In this document: positions 1 to 10,394 of the stretch, in pieces
How positions within the stretch are numbered: the first letter of the stretch is position 1
Layout of the letters: the number at the start of each line of letters is the position of its first letter
Assembly (NCBI GenBank): GCA_036435485.1
Contig: CM071596.1
Location: 141,373,501 to 141,437,500 of the forward strand
DNA: 64,000 nucleotides
Direction of reading: 5' to 3'
Origin: Saposhnikovia divaricata
Lineage: Eukaryota > Streptophyta > Magnoliopsida > Apiales > Apiaceae
The notes under the pieces: model-generated
Database searches by the model: none
The model's input: the letters and a program-made list of their open reading frames with translations, nothing else
What the model was told of the DNA's origin: nothing
Program-made: the position numbers and the translations under genes

Positions 1-228
1 CATAGATGGAAAAAATTATTTTGTTAACAAATATAGGGGCATTGTTGGAATTTTGAAAGTCACCAAATTTGGTGACCAAGGATCATCAAATGTACTTTTG
101 TCACCAAATTTGGTGACCCAAAACTCATTTGGTGATCTTGGGTCACTATTTTAGTGTTGCATTGGAGTGGGTTTGTCACTATATCCATCACTATTATAGT
201 GATTTAGTGATGGGTTGGAGTTGCTCTT
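1..228. mobile_element. MITE-like insertion, right end
   Basis: The copia integrase reading frame on the minus strand stops matching its family at about 229, exactly where the plus strand reads GGTTGGAGTTGCTCTTA. Read on the minus strand this is TAAGAGCAACTCC, a common start of small PIF/Harbinger-type MITEs with a TAA/TTA target duplication. The left part holds two copies of the perfect 18-bp palindrome GTCACCAAATTTGGTGAC (59-76 and 100-117) and runs of TCACTAT. No protein is encoded. The left end is not identified and may lie outside the window, so the superfamily is an inference from the terminal motif. Confidence 0.5.
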
Positions 229-826
229 ACAGCTTCTCCCCAAAAATGACTTCGGCAATTTAGCCATTTTCAACATGCATCTGACTCGTTCAGCAATGGT
301 GCGGTTCATTCTTTCCGTAATGCCATTCTGTTGTGGGGTGCCAGGAACTGTTCTTTCAAGCCGGATACCATGCCTTGCGAGGTACTCTTGAAACTCTTTT
401 GAAGTGTACTCCCCCCCGTTGTCACTACGAAGGCACTTCAGTTGTTTCCCTGTTGATCTTTCAACCATGGCATGAAACTTCTAGAAGTACTCAAACACTT
501 GATCTTTGGATTTGAGTATCTCAACCCACACCTTTTGAGATGCTTCATCAATAAAGGTAACAAAGTACCTATTTCTGCCTAAGGACTCCACCTCAAACGG
601 ACCACAGACGTCAGAGTAAACTCTTTCTAGCACCACCGAATTTTTCTTCAGTGGACTGCTAAAAGATACTTTGTGTTGTTTCCCGAATAAACAATATTCG
701 CATGGCTGCAATCCAGTTCCTTTAGCAAATGGAATGAGGGATTTCTTTGCTAGAATCTGTAGTCCTTTCTCGCTCATGTGACCAAGCCTCTTGTGCCACA
801 AACTTTCTGAATCTTCATCTTCAACT
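229..826 (-). pseudogene. copia GAG-pre-integrase and integrase core, broken
   Basis: Minus-strand translation from 826 gives the GAG-pre-integrase domain (SLWHKRLGHMSEKGLQIL, then CEYCLFGKQHKVSF with its CxxC pair) followed by the rve integrase core: the first catalytic Asp in YSDVCGPF, the second in RSDNGGEY, and the region of the catalytic Glu in PQQNGITERMNRT. One in-frame TAG near 480 splits the frame. The protein ends in AKLPKSF at the insertion at 228, so the C-terminal part of integrase is lost. Upstream codons (gag, protease) lie next to it in inverted orientation. Confidence 0.88.
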
Positions 827-1870
827 GTATTCAACTATCATGTCTATGAAGAAGAAGACGCTTATACGCTTTGGACGACATTAGAGTCTACGTTCCAAGA
901 GAAAAGTTCACAAAATGTAACTTTTCTAGTTCGTCAGCTGGTGAACATGAGGTACCAGGATGGGAACAACATGTCAGAGCATATGAGCAAATTCCAAGCG
1001 TTGTTAAATCAACTATCAAATATGAAGATGGAGTTTGAATAGAAATTCCAAGCAATATTTCTTCTCAATACTTTACCATCCGGCTGGGATACGCTAGTGG
1101 TGACAGTAACTAATGTTGTACCAACTGAGCAACTAACGTTGCAATCAATTAAGTAGAGTATCCTTAGTGAATCTATGAGAAGAAGAGTACAGGGAGTCAA
1201 CCACGATTTCCAGGCTCTTGTTACTGAAAACAGGGGTAGAAGCAACTACAAGGATTCGAACAGGGGGCGTAGTAAAAGCAGGAATTTTAGGAATTTCGGT
1301 GGCAAATCAAATGCCAATGTTGAATGCTACTATTGTAAGAAGAAGGGTCATTACAAAAAGGATTGTAGGGCCTGGATCAAGCAACAAAATAATGGTGAAC
1401 AAGGGAAACATGCCGAGAAGAACACAACAGCTGCTATGATAGAAGATGTTGTGATCCTTTCATTTGGGGAAGAAGAATGCTTACATGTTGATGATCAGAA
1501 GGTCGAATGGGTGATAGATACTGGAGCAACGTATCATGCAACACCCACTCAGGAATTCTTTACGACGTCCAAGTCAGGGGACTTTGGTACTGTAAGAATG
1601 GGTAACTCAGATCAATCAAAGATCGCAGGCATTGGTGACATCTGTATTGAGACAAACACGGGTTGTTCAATGACTTTGAAAGATGTCAGGCATGTTCCGG
1701 ACTTACGGCTCAACTTGATTTCCGGCATGGCGCTAGACAAGCAGGGGTACGTAAATACCTTCGGTGGTGGAAGGTGGAAGTTTACTACGGGTTCGTTTGT
1801 GGTTGCAAGAGGTTCCACTTGTGGCTCTTTGTACAAGACACAAGTGACGATGTGTTCAAATGAGTTACTC
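827..1870 (+). pseudogene. copia mid-gag, zinc knuckle and protease (inverted block)
   Basis: Plus-strand translation starts in the UBN2-type gag region (EEEDAYTLWTTLESTFQEKS), continues through a CCHC zinc knuckle CYYCKKKGHYKKDC at about 1330-1371, then the aspartic protease (VEWVIDTGATYHAT) and its C-terminal part (LKDVRHVPDLRLNLIS), ending near LYKTQVTMCSNELL. Two in-frame TAG codons (about 1040 and 1154) break gag. Both ends fit, in reading order, to sequence on the other strand: the start continues the gag piece ending at 1871, and the end is continued by the piece beginning at 826. This is an in-place inversion of about 1,044 bp. Confidence 0.88.
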
Positions 1871-2077
1871 CGAATTATCAATCCATCGATGAATGAGACT
1901 CATAGTTTTCATGTTCATCTTCTTCCAGTCAGCATCAGACTTTGCTGCAGGTTTGACTCCTTTCAGCTCCACCGGATCAAACAAGTCCTTACTATAAAGC
2001 AAATCCTTTATTCTGCTTTTCCACATCGGATAATTTGAAGCTGTTAGGCTTACCATTACACTGGAAGAATCATTCAT
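1871..2077 (-). pseudogene. copia gag N-terminus
   Basis: An ATG at 2077 on the minus strand opens a short gag N-terminus with the copia signature LTASNYPMWKSRIKDLLYSK and, at its end, HRWIDNS. That segment normally runs straight into the mid-gag sequence now found inverted at 827. The gag leader (2078-2233) and primer-binding site lie upstream as expected. The frame ends within a few codons of the inversion breakpoint. Confidence 0.85.
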
Positions 2078-2233
2078 TTCAATTTACCAAAGACTATGGG
2101 AATCTCACTTAGAACCACACAAGTTGGCCAGGAAAGTGGATGTGTTTGGGGAGCTTTCCGTATTAGTACGACGCGTTATCAAGTAACCACTGAGCACAAA
2201 TCACTTTCCTAGACACCAACAACGTGGGCCCCA

Positions 2234-2246
2234 GCTCTGATACCAA
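2234..2246 (-). other. Primer-binding site (tRNA-iMet type)
   Basis: Minus-strand TTGGTATCAGAGC is complementary to the 3' end of plant initiator tRNA-Met, the usual primer of Ty1/copia elements. It lies one base inside the LTR edge at 2248, which fixes the orientation of the element. Confidence 0.85.
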
Positions 2247-2247
2247 C

Positions 2248-2993
2248 TGTTAGGAATTCCCGTTTCCTATCTTTGCGTAAATTAAATACGGGGATTATAA
2301 CAGTCAATAATAATAACAAATATTGACAGATGAACACCAAGATTTATACGTGGAAAACCCCCTTAAGCCAAAGAGGTAAAAACCACGGGACCAACTCCGA
2401 ATGTTTCCACTATAATGATAATAATGGTTACAATATTCTCTCTCAAGTTTACGAAGTAACACTTGAGGTACACCTGAATAGTAATATAACGATTAACTAT
2501 TCCTTCGGTACTGGACCGGATAACCTGGACAGAACTGTCCCTTCGGTACTTGACCGGATAACCTGGAGCACTCCCCTTGTTGCGGCTACAATGGCTGGAC
2601 GAACTCCTGATGCTGTAGACCCAAATGGCTACAGCCCGAGCAAACTCTCACAATAACTCTCCCGAAATGAAAGAAGAGAGAAGCACGAGGGCCCCCTATT
2701 CTGACCTGCCCGAAACTACCGCAAGGTATGTTTCCTACTAGATGGACTATCTAGCAGCTATGATGGAGAGAAGAGAGTAAGATGTTTTGGTGTAGTTTTA
2801 GTAATGAAGGGGGAGGGGTATATATAGGTGATAGAAATGTGGTAGGTGGTGGTAAGGGGTTGGTGAGTTTGGAAGAAAAATAAGGCAGCTGCTTAACATT
2901 TTGAAACTGCAATCTGATAAGAAACCTGATATAGAACTACTTGTTGGAGGATGAGTACTATGATTAAAATCTTCCATTATCAATTCCACAACA
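2248..2993 (-). repeat. copia 5' LTR
   Basis: The inner edge TGTTAGGAATTCC is fixed by the adjacent primer-binding site. The outer edge is placed at 2993, where the minus strand reads TGTTGTGGAATTGATAATGG, a typical copia LTR start that resembles the inner edge. A minus-strand TATA box (CTATATATACCCC) lies near 2815-2827. Inside is a tandem duplication of CCTTCGGTACTGGACCGGATA (about 2502-2570). No second LTR or target duplication is available to confirm the outer boundary. Confidence 0.55.
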
Positions 2994-3324
2994 AGTTGAA
3001 ACATTCTGTTCTATTGGTTTAGGAAATTGCACATCATCCTGGAAAAAGGTACAAAGTAGGCAAGAACGTTTTATTTTTGATAATTGTGAGAAGTGCTGGT
3101 ATGGTGATTACACACCTGTTGGATAGTTATACTAATATGGTTTGGGATCACTAAAAAAATTATAGATACGTCCCCACGTTCTTATATACATGTTTCATTC
3201 TGATCAATTAACACCAAAGCACATAATTAGCAGGTGTTATTGCATTAAGGAGAAGAAGTTTGTACCGTTGTTGAGAAACTGAGGAGCTTTATTTAGAAAA
3301 ATAAAATAAAAAAGAAACTGAGGA
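2994..3324. other. Short non-coding spacer
   Basis: No coding signal is seen. The phrase GAAACTGAGGAGCTT occurs near 3275 and again at the solo-LTR target site (3314-3324, continued at 5068), so a short local duplication existed before the LTR inserted. Confidence 0.4.
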
Positions 3325-5062
3325 TGTAACATCCCGTATTTTTTTCATAAATATTTTCGATAATATAACTTTATATTCAGAATTAAAAAAAAATATTTTT
3401 TAGTTATCATTTATGTTATTTTAGGTGTGAAGATACAATTATTTTATAATTAATATATAGTTTTAGTGTGACATTAGTTAATTGAGAGAATAAAAGAGAG
3501 AATAAAAAAATAAAAAGAGAAAAAGAGTGAAGGTTACATCAATTCTGAATTCTTTCAAAATTCGTATCTAATTCAGTGTTTATTGGATCGTTATGATTTT
3601 AGACTTGTTGGAAAGATAATTTGATTATCTTTGTTTTTCGTTCTTTACGTTTTCTGAGATTCTGCTTGTAAGTATGTTAAAATCTACCATTTGTGTAATC
3701 TGGTGGGGTAATTACAGTTCTGATGTATAACTTCAAAAATTCATATTAAATTGGGTGTTTATTCAGTAATTATGTATAATATCATTCTAGAAAGATATTT
3801 TCGTGTTCTACGTTTTCTGTTCATGTTTCTCTATCAAATTCGGTGATTTTGATATCTTAAACATCAAATTATTGTTGTGATCAGGGGCTGATTCTGTTAT
3901 GCCAGTCTGCATTTTCATTGTTTCTGAATTCGTTACTTCTCCGTTTTTAACGAGCCTCGCCATTCTGAAAAGGTCTCGGAATCCTCTACGACTTTTGTGT
4001 TTTATACTTTTTCATTTGAGTTCATCTTTATAGAGTAAATTGCTTTTTTTGAGACTGGTCAGGTTCTGAAAATTTATATTAATCGTCTACTTTGTACAAT
4101 ATTTGGGTGTGTAATATTTGAGTTTGTGTTATCTATTATTTGTGATGTACGTATGATTTCAGAGATATTGTGAGATCATTTCTTTTCGAGTAAGTTATTT
4201 ATGATTTTATTATGATTTGGGAGATATTGTAAGACTCCGTCATGAGTGGAGAGAATCTCATGCTTGGCGCCTCCTATGCGGTGTATTTAAATAGTATGGG
4301 CGTGTCGCCGATGTTATGGGACACGTATAGTCATGACTATTGTGTATGTTTGGCCATTTGGGTAGCATTTGCCGTGCAATCCCCTGTAAGATTTGGGTAA
4401 CATTTGCTTTGTGCTATGCAAGCCCTTGTAAGTTTTGATGACTACATATTCTGGATGACCGAAAATGTAGGACATCCTGTAAGATTATCTCCCATGTCAG
4501 TAAGTAAAGTTTTGTTTTTGATAATAATTTTGTTGATTATTATGTGTAAGTGGTAAGATTAATTGTTTTGAATATTATTTGTAAGTGTATGTGTATGTGT
4601 AAGAGTCAGATTATATTTTATCGATTATGTCTTTGTTTATGTTAATGTGTTAATTATGTGTAAGTGATATGATTATTTGTTAGAGTAAGTTTATTTTGAT
4701 TTGAGAGCATTTATTTTTATATTGTGAGTTGAGTATTTACTTTCTATTATCTCATTCGCTACGTCTCATTATTCTTTTATTCAGATATTCATTTTTATTC
4801 TTAATTTGTTCAGCTTGTGATTCATTTTATATCCGTATATGAGCCTTTCGCTCACTGCCGGTCTTTGTTTCTATAATTTCTCCCGGCAGGTGATCTTTTT
4901 TAGGTGGCCTACTTATTGGGAAGAGTGCGAGTTGCGATATTTGGAGATTTTAGGTGAATTTTTAATTTATGAATTTTAAGATATTGGATTTTGAGAAATT
5001 GTATCATTTTATTTAATTTTTAGTGGATTTTAAAATTAAGTGTATTTGTTTGGGATGTTAAA
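3325..5062 (+). mobile_element. Solo LTR, Ty3/gypsy (Tekay/Del-like), TSD GAGGA
   Basis: The element begins TGTAACATCCCGTA and ends TTTGGGATGTTAAA, close to the chromovirus pattern TGTAACATCCC...GGGATGTTACA with the last bases mutated. It is flanked on both sides by GAGGA (3320-3324 and 5063-5067), a perfect 5-bp target duplication. It is 1,738 bp long with no internal region, so it is a solo LTR from LTR-LTR recombination. Near the 3' end, GAGC...GCTC (4840-4854) precedes a CCGGCAGGTGAT stretch usual in this family. It has no ORF of note. Confidence 0.85.
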
Positions 5063-5067
5063 GAGGA

Positions 5068-7762
5068 GCTTATGCTTCTGCTGCAGGTCCATTGAAAAAC
5101 AATAAAATAATTCATTTTTTTTATCAAAATTTACAATGCAATAAGAAGATGGTTTTTTTGGTGATTTCCAACATCTGCAATTGTTTAACTAGAAGAACAA
5201 GCATTATTATTAAATATTTTTAAATTAATTATATATTACAACTTGAATTTTATAGGAGTGTTATTTATTTCAGCTTGCATGACCTTCTCCCCAATTTTTA
5301 AACAAAATTTTCCATACCTGTTTATATTTTTGATGGTATATATTATATTGAGTCCCATTCTACAGAGACCAATTTATATGGAGAATTAGAGAGAACCAGT
5401 CCTAGCCATCCATTTAATCAAATGGTACAAAATTATCAATGGCATTTTTGTAATTAAATTAAAATTTAAGGCTATTTTTTAAAATAGCACCGCTCCAGAC
5501 TAACGGTTGTATGACATACACCTATACACACACTTGATGATTCTACGGAGAGAGTTTGAGAAAGAAACAGCTTGCTCCTACGGAGAAAGAGAGAGAAATC
5601 AAACTAAAAACAATAACAATTCGCCATTGAAGCTTCAGATTCGAGCATTTTATCAAACAAAGGTTCATAATCTTTGTTATTCTATTAATTTTGATCTAAT
5701 TATTCTTCAATTCGTACATTTAGGGTTTTGAATTGAAATTTTCAGGTTAAGCTCAATCGGATAGAGAGATTAAGATGTTTCCGAGGAGAATAGGTATTAT
5801 TAACTGTTTTTGCTTTAAAAAATATATATTCATGTTTAATTAGATCTGATTATGTAGGTATTTGTTGACGTCAGTCAGTTTTTCTTGCTTATAATTTTGA
5901 TTCCGTAGTAGAATGCGAGTTTATAGTTAATTTCATGTGGTTCTACATCTATTAATTTCATGTGGTTCTTTAAAAAGAAAAGGTTCTGTAATAGAACCAG
6001 TTTTGTAAAATTCTGGTTCTAGAGTGGATTCATGTATGAATTTATTTTTTGCCAAAATTTTGTTTTAAAATAAATGTTCTGTAATAGAACGAAAAAATTT
6101 GAAGTTATGCTTGTACAATAGAAGTAATTTAGGTCTTTATTAGCTAGTTGATGTTAAGGGATTTTGTGTACATAAATCATAAGTTCTATAATAGAAACAA
6201 ATTTGGTAAAATTGTGTTTCTATAGTAGAGGTGTGTATAATTTTATTTTTGCCAAATTTGGTTTTAAAATTAAGCAGTATTTTCATGTTTCTACTTGACA
6301 AAAAAGGAATAGTTGCATCGTTAATATGTTTATTTCAAAGTTTAATCATTTTGGCACAACGACACACTGGGCAATCGAACTCCATTATTTTTCAATTAGA
6401 TCTCAAAGCCTCCAGGTGAGTTTGTGATTAGTGCTATTAGTGTTGCTGCCGTTCTCAAAGCCTCCAGGTGAGTTTGTGATTCAATACCTTGTTTTTTTCT
6501 CTTTTTATTTCCCTTGTTAAAACAAATTAATATGCACGCACACATGTTTGTGTAGGTATTTGATTGTTCTGTTGCTCATTTATTTGGCACCATATGATTC
6601 CCAGTTCAGTGTTGGTAGTGTATGTATATTACAATTTACACACAACTGTTTATAATTGCTTCTATGGATAAAATATCCAACCAAAATTACAAAATCATTA
6701 ATCATTATAACTGAATGGAAACAACACATGGATAACTGATTCTATATATCGAAACTAAGATAGCTGTATCTATTCTCGCTGGTAATAGAAAAAAAAAGGA
6801 GGGAAATGTTGTTGGTACATGAGCTGCTTTAACTTAAATAGTATAACATTAGTTATAGTTACATTAGCATTGGAGTAGAATTTTAGCACCACAAACCACT
6901 TTTTGGTGTCGAATAATAGAAATAGCTATTGTAGCTTTAGTATTGGAATTGCCTTTTAGCTAATGATTTTTATTATACTTGCTTACTAGGTATTACTTGG
7001 ATATAACTAATTTAGACTTTAAATGTTTTTGTTCATTACATGATGCACAATTATATTACTTGTACATTTAATATGTGTCTTGTGGTGGCGTTTTCTTAAT
7101 ATTTACTAACACTGTTGAATGTAGAGATGCAGAGGCTTAATGGCGTACAAAGAACGCAGTTACCGAGATTTTGCAGCTTCGATTCGATGATTGTGTTGGG
7201 GAAGCCCTCAACGATCAGATTGGTCAGCTGAAGCTAGTCTTTGTTAAAGAATTTGAGTGTTTGTATATGTCTATATTTATTGGGATTTAATGAATAAAAG
7301 TAAACTGAATTCTAATATTTTGTGTTGAATACGAATGGATTGTTTATAATTACTTTTCTCTGCCTTGTAGGAGTTTTGATATGGTAAACATCAATGCTTT
7401 CAGTTTATACATCAATCTGTATATGTCTTTTACTGTTGATTCTAAATCATTGACTTACAGGAAGGCAGAGGTAACTTGGAGTCGAGAATAGAGAAGCAAA
7501 TGAGACTTAACAGTGATGTTACCGGCTCAATGCCAGTTACTGAGATTTTGAAGATTTATTCCAATGCTCGTGCTTCAAAATCCTAGATGTTCAGATTTTT
7601 TGTTGTCTGAGCGATGTGTTCAGTTTGAGCAGGTATTTGCAAACCGAATTGGAGTATATCATATTTAAGTACATATATATGATGGAAAATAGTAAAGTTA
7701 ACTAGATTGTTACTTCTAGTAGAATATCTGTTTTGTATTCCTAAATGGATTGTTTATTAGCA
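5068..7762. other. Non-coding region with unidentified gene-like remnants
   Basis: AT-rich DNA without a sustained reading frame. Some short stretches look exon-like: an ATG context at about 5774 with a splice-donor-like GGTATT after MFPRRI, a stretch ending KASR before CAGGTGAGT (about 6360-6418), and a plus-strand stretch at 7150-7255 reading NAVTEILQLRFDDCVGEAL. I do not recognise the parent gene. From 5982 to 6229 there are five copies of a GGTTCT...AGAACC hairpin motif that returns at 9.3-11.1 kb. At 6401-6481 a splice-donor-bearing phrase is duplicated. Confidence 0.35.
6401..6481 (+). repeat. 29-bp direct duplication carrying a splice-donor-like site
   Basis: TCTCAAAGCCTCCAGGTGAG and the next nine bases occur at about 6401-6429 and again at 6453-6481, with 23 bp between. 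Each copy contains CAGGTGAGT, a strong plant splice-donor match. Confidence 0.7.
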
Positions 7763-8137
7763 TTACTTATGATTACTTATTGTTGTTAGATCCACGAAAT
7801 CACTGACACGAACAACGAATTCCTCATCAAGAAGAATATTACTTGGCTTTATTTCGCAATGTATGATTTTTGTGGAACAGTGATGATGTAGGTAATCCAG
7901 TGCTAAGCCAATATCAATAGAAACATTCAGCCTTTGAAACAGTGTTAAGTTTCTTTCATCCCCTTGATTAGATAGACTTGGATGTAACCAATTATCTAGA
8001 CTCCCATTTATCATGAACTCAAAAACTAATGCCTTAAAGTCATTACCCTTATCATCAGTGCTAGAGCAAGCTATGATGATCCTGATGATATTTCGGTGGT
8101 GAATAGTTCTCAACACTTCACATTCTACTAAGAAATT
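7763..8137 (-). pseudogene. LRR receptor-like kinase fragment (kinase domain only)
   Basis: Minus-strand translation gives a central piece of an LRR-XII type receptor kinase (FLS2/EFR/Xa21 group): HRNIIRIIIACSSTD, GNDFKALVFEFMINGSL, a DYLHHHC helix, and the catalytic loop HCEIKPSNILLDEEFV followed by SDF. Functional members have HCDLKPSN here; the catalytic Asp is replaced by Glu. The glycine loop, the activation segment after SDF and all LRRs are absent. The fragment ends within about 25 bp of an oppositely oriented SLY1 fragment, which suggests joint capture rather than decay of a local gene. Confidence 0.88.
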
Positions 8138-9090
8138 CTAATAGGTTTGAGGTTGAATAGGTTGAATGTGCAAGGTGAGAAGGGTGGAATGAAGTCTTTT
8201 GATTTGGATAGGTTTGATCCGTTTTGGGTGACGAATGGGTTTTTGGAGTTTCCTGGAGTTGCTGTGGAGATTGAGACTCAATTGAACAAGTATAAAAAGG
8301 ATGTAGATGACGTGAATAGGTGTACAGGTGGAAGTGGGGGAGCTGAATTTGGTGGCACGGATTTGATTGGAAACACGAAGCATTTGATGAGTGCAGTTAA
8401 TTCCTTGCCCGAGTTGATTGAGCGGAAGCAAGTGATTGACAAGCACACAAATATTGCCACTGTTTTGTTAGGTGAGATCAAAGAGAGGTCTTTGGATTCT
8501 TATGCTAAGAAAGAGAGTGAAGTGATGGTCAGAAGTGGCATTGATCGGAGTGAACTTATTGGTGTACTTAAAGGGAAGGGGACTAAGATGGATAAGCTAA
8601 GATTTTCCATAATGTATCTTATTTCAACTGAAAGCCTCCCTACAACAGAAGTAGAGATAGTTGAAGCAGCTCTTAGGGAGTCTGAGGTTGATACTAGTGC
8701 CTTTTAGTATGTTAAACAGAAGGATGAGAAACCAAATCCTGAAATTGAATCTTAACTCATGTTTGATCCTCATGCTTTCAAGTCAAGTTCCAATTTAGGT
8801 AGCAGCTTGAAAGGACCATTCAAAGAAGCTATTGTTTTTATGATCGGTGGTGGTAATTATGTGGAGTATAGCTTGCAAAAACTTGCGCAAAGTCATCATC
8901 CCATTAAGCATGTCATATACGGAACCACGGAAATTTTAACAGGAGGGGAGTTTCTGGAACAACTTGCAGTTCTGGGGCAGAAAATGGGATTACCCTCCTC
9001 TGTTGTAACATCTTGTTCTCTCTATCAAAATATTTCTTCGATAAGGCTTTGTGTTAAAAACTGTTGTAGCGGTGGAGTAAATTGTTGTTG
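8138..9090 (+). pseudogene. SLY1: SLY1-like (Sec1/Munc18) C-terminal fragment
   Basis: Plus-strand translation matches the C-terminal half of plant SLY1, the SM protein acting with syntaxin SNAREs in ER-Golgi fusion: LRLNRLNVQGEKGG, EIETQLNKYKKDVDDVN, TDLIGNTKHLM, KHTNIATVLLGEIKERS, KGKGTKMDKLRF, AALRESEVDTSAF, then after a gap KPNPEIES and KGPFKEAIVFMIGGGNYVEY. No intron interrupts it. A stop follows DTSAF, and a segment that I estimate at about 50 residues is missing before KPNPEIES, which is itself followed by a stop. The N-terminal half is absent. It is a truncated, internally deleted gene copy next to an unrelated kinase fragment. Confidence 0.9.
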
Positions 9091-9734
9091 ATCGTCAATA
9101 ATCTAATATGTTATATGTTATCAAATACAAAAATGCTTTAGTATTTTTCTGCAAATAGATACTTGTAAGTTACGCAATCTTCCTTTGAAGAAATGGTAGA
9201 TTAGTCAAGGTTTTTTGCTATTTAATTATTACGCTGTAAATCCTAAAGTCTCGTGCTATTTAATTGTATGTGCTTCTAATATGGTTCTACAATAGAATCA
9301 ATGTTTAAAAAGTAATTTAACTTCTCGCCTATTACTTTTATCAGCTAAAAATATTATTAAGAGTAGGTTTCATTATATTTTGTTTGCTTCTATGCTAATT
9401 TAGTTAATAAGAAAAAAATCCAAAGAGGAATTAAATGTTCAAAACAAAATATACAACCACATTTTGTCAAAAATTTTACACTAGTACTATTAGATTCTAG
9501 AAAGACAAATAAAATATCATAGTGAGGAATATTTTTAATCTAATATGGTTCTACAATAGAACCAAGTTATAAAAAATTTATATGTTTCAAAGTCATACTA
9601 TAGAATCAAAAATTTATTATAATTAAAATTTAAAAAAGTAAACATTTATTTATTGTCAAATTTTAAATACATACAAATTTTAATTTTTTTTTAAATTTTT
9701 ATTGTCAACATTTTTAAATTTGGGGTTTTAGGTA
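9091..9734. other. Non-coding AT-rich region
   Basis: No coding signal. It contains two hairpin-motif copies (9283-9299 and 9547-9563) and poly-A/T-rich stretches. Confidence 0.4.
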
Positions 9735-10092
9735 CGTATACGGTTTATTCGTCATTCTGAATATTTCTAAAACCCAAAATGTAAACTGAACCCCAAAAGT
9801 TAACTTTTGAACCCCTACGGGAATACAGATAAAATTTAAAATTTTTATCTTAATTGTATTTTCTTATTAAATCGGGCGGCCTGGTTTTTAAAAAATTGGG
9901 GACCAGCCTCGAATTTTTAAAAACCAGGATAAATTTGGGTTTTGGGTCTAGGGTTTAGGGTTGTAAAACAACCCTAAACCATAAACCTTAAGTCCGTATA
10001 CGGTTTATTCGTCATTCTTCTGAATATTTTTAAAACCCAAAATGGAAAATTGAACCCAAAAGGTTAACTTTTAAACCCCAAAGGAAACACAT
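9735..10092 (+). repeat. Two direct repeats of about 95 bp
   Basis: A segment beginning CGTATACGGTTTATTCGTCA occurs at 9735-9829 and again at 9995-10092 with small differences; both continue into AAAACCCAAAATG and a GTTAACTTTTGAACCCC-like phrase. The intervening 165 bp include TAGGGTTTAGGGTT (about 9951) and AACCCTAAACC, a telomere-like phrase too short to call a telomeric array. Confidence 0.75.
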
Positions 10093-10145
10093 ATATTTTA
10101 TCTTAATTCCACTATAAAATTATTAGCTCTATCCACAAACAAGTA

Positions 10146-10394
10146 CTCCCTCCGTCTCAAATTATGTGAACCAGTTTGACTTTCACGGAGATTAAGGAAA
10201 GGTAGTAGAAAAAGAGTAAGTTAATAATAGATTTGAGATAGTGGAGGAAAATAGTGGGTGTAAAGAGTATAAACTGGAGAAGTAGTGGGTGTAATAGTGG
10301 AAAGTAGTGTTCAAAAATAGTAAGTATAATAGGTTCATTCTTTTTGGGACGTCCCAAAAAGGAATAAGGGTCATATAAAATGGGACGGAAGGAG
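10146..10394. mobile_element. Stowaway MITE
   Basis: The 249-bp element starts CTCCCTCCGTCTC and ends GGGACGGAAGGAG, the classical Stowaway (Tc1/mariner) terminal inverted repeat, and is flanked by TA on both sides (10144-10145 and 10395-10396). It has no coding capacity. Confidence 0.93.

Larger units (their letters stand above)
229..2993 (-). mobile_element. Truncated Ty1/copia (Tork-like) element with internal inversion
   Basis: In minus orientation the order is a 5' LTR (2993-2248), a primer-binding site, the gag N-terminus, a block carrying mid-gag, zinc knuckle and protease that now reads on the plus strand (827-1870), then GAG-pre-integrase and integrase on the minus strand down to 229. 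Reverse transcriptase, RNase H and the 3' LTR are missing; a MITE-like sequence starts where integrase breaks off. The pre-integrase motif HKRLGHMSEKGL and the integrase core resemble Tork/Tnt1-type copia. At least three in-frame stops show that the copy is dead. Confidence 0.85.

Noticed and set aside
827..1870. Invertible DNA cassette (shufflon-like switch)
   Set aside because: No recombinase gene or inverted recombination sites flank it; the element is decayed, and a one-time repair event is enough.
6850..6965. A short MITE between AGCATTGGAGTAGAATTTTAG and TAGTATTGGAATTGCC
   Set aside because: The inverted similarity is weak and no target duplication is visible.
9951..9985. Interstitial telomere repeat
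   Set aside because: Only two or three degenerate TTTAGGG-like units on each strand.
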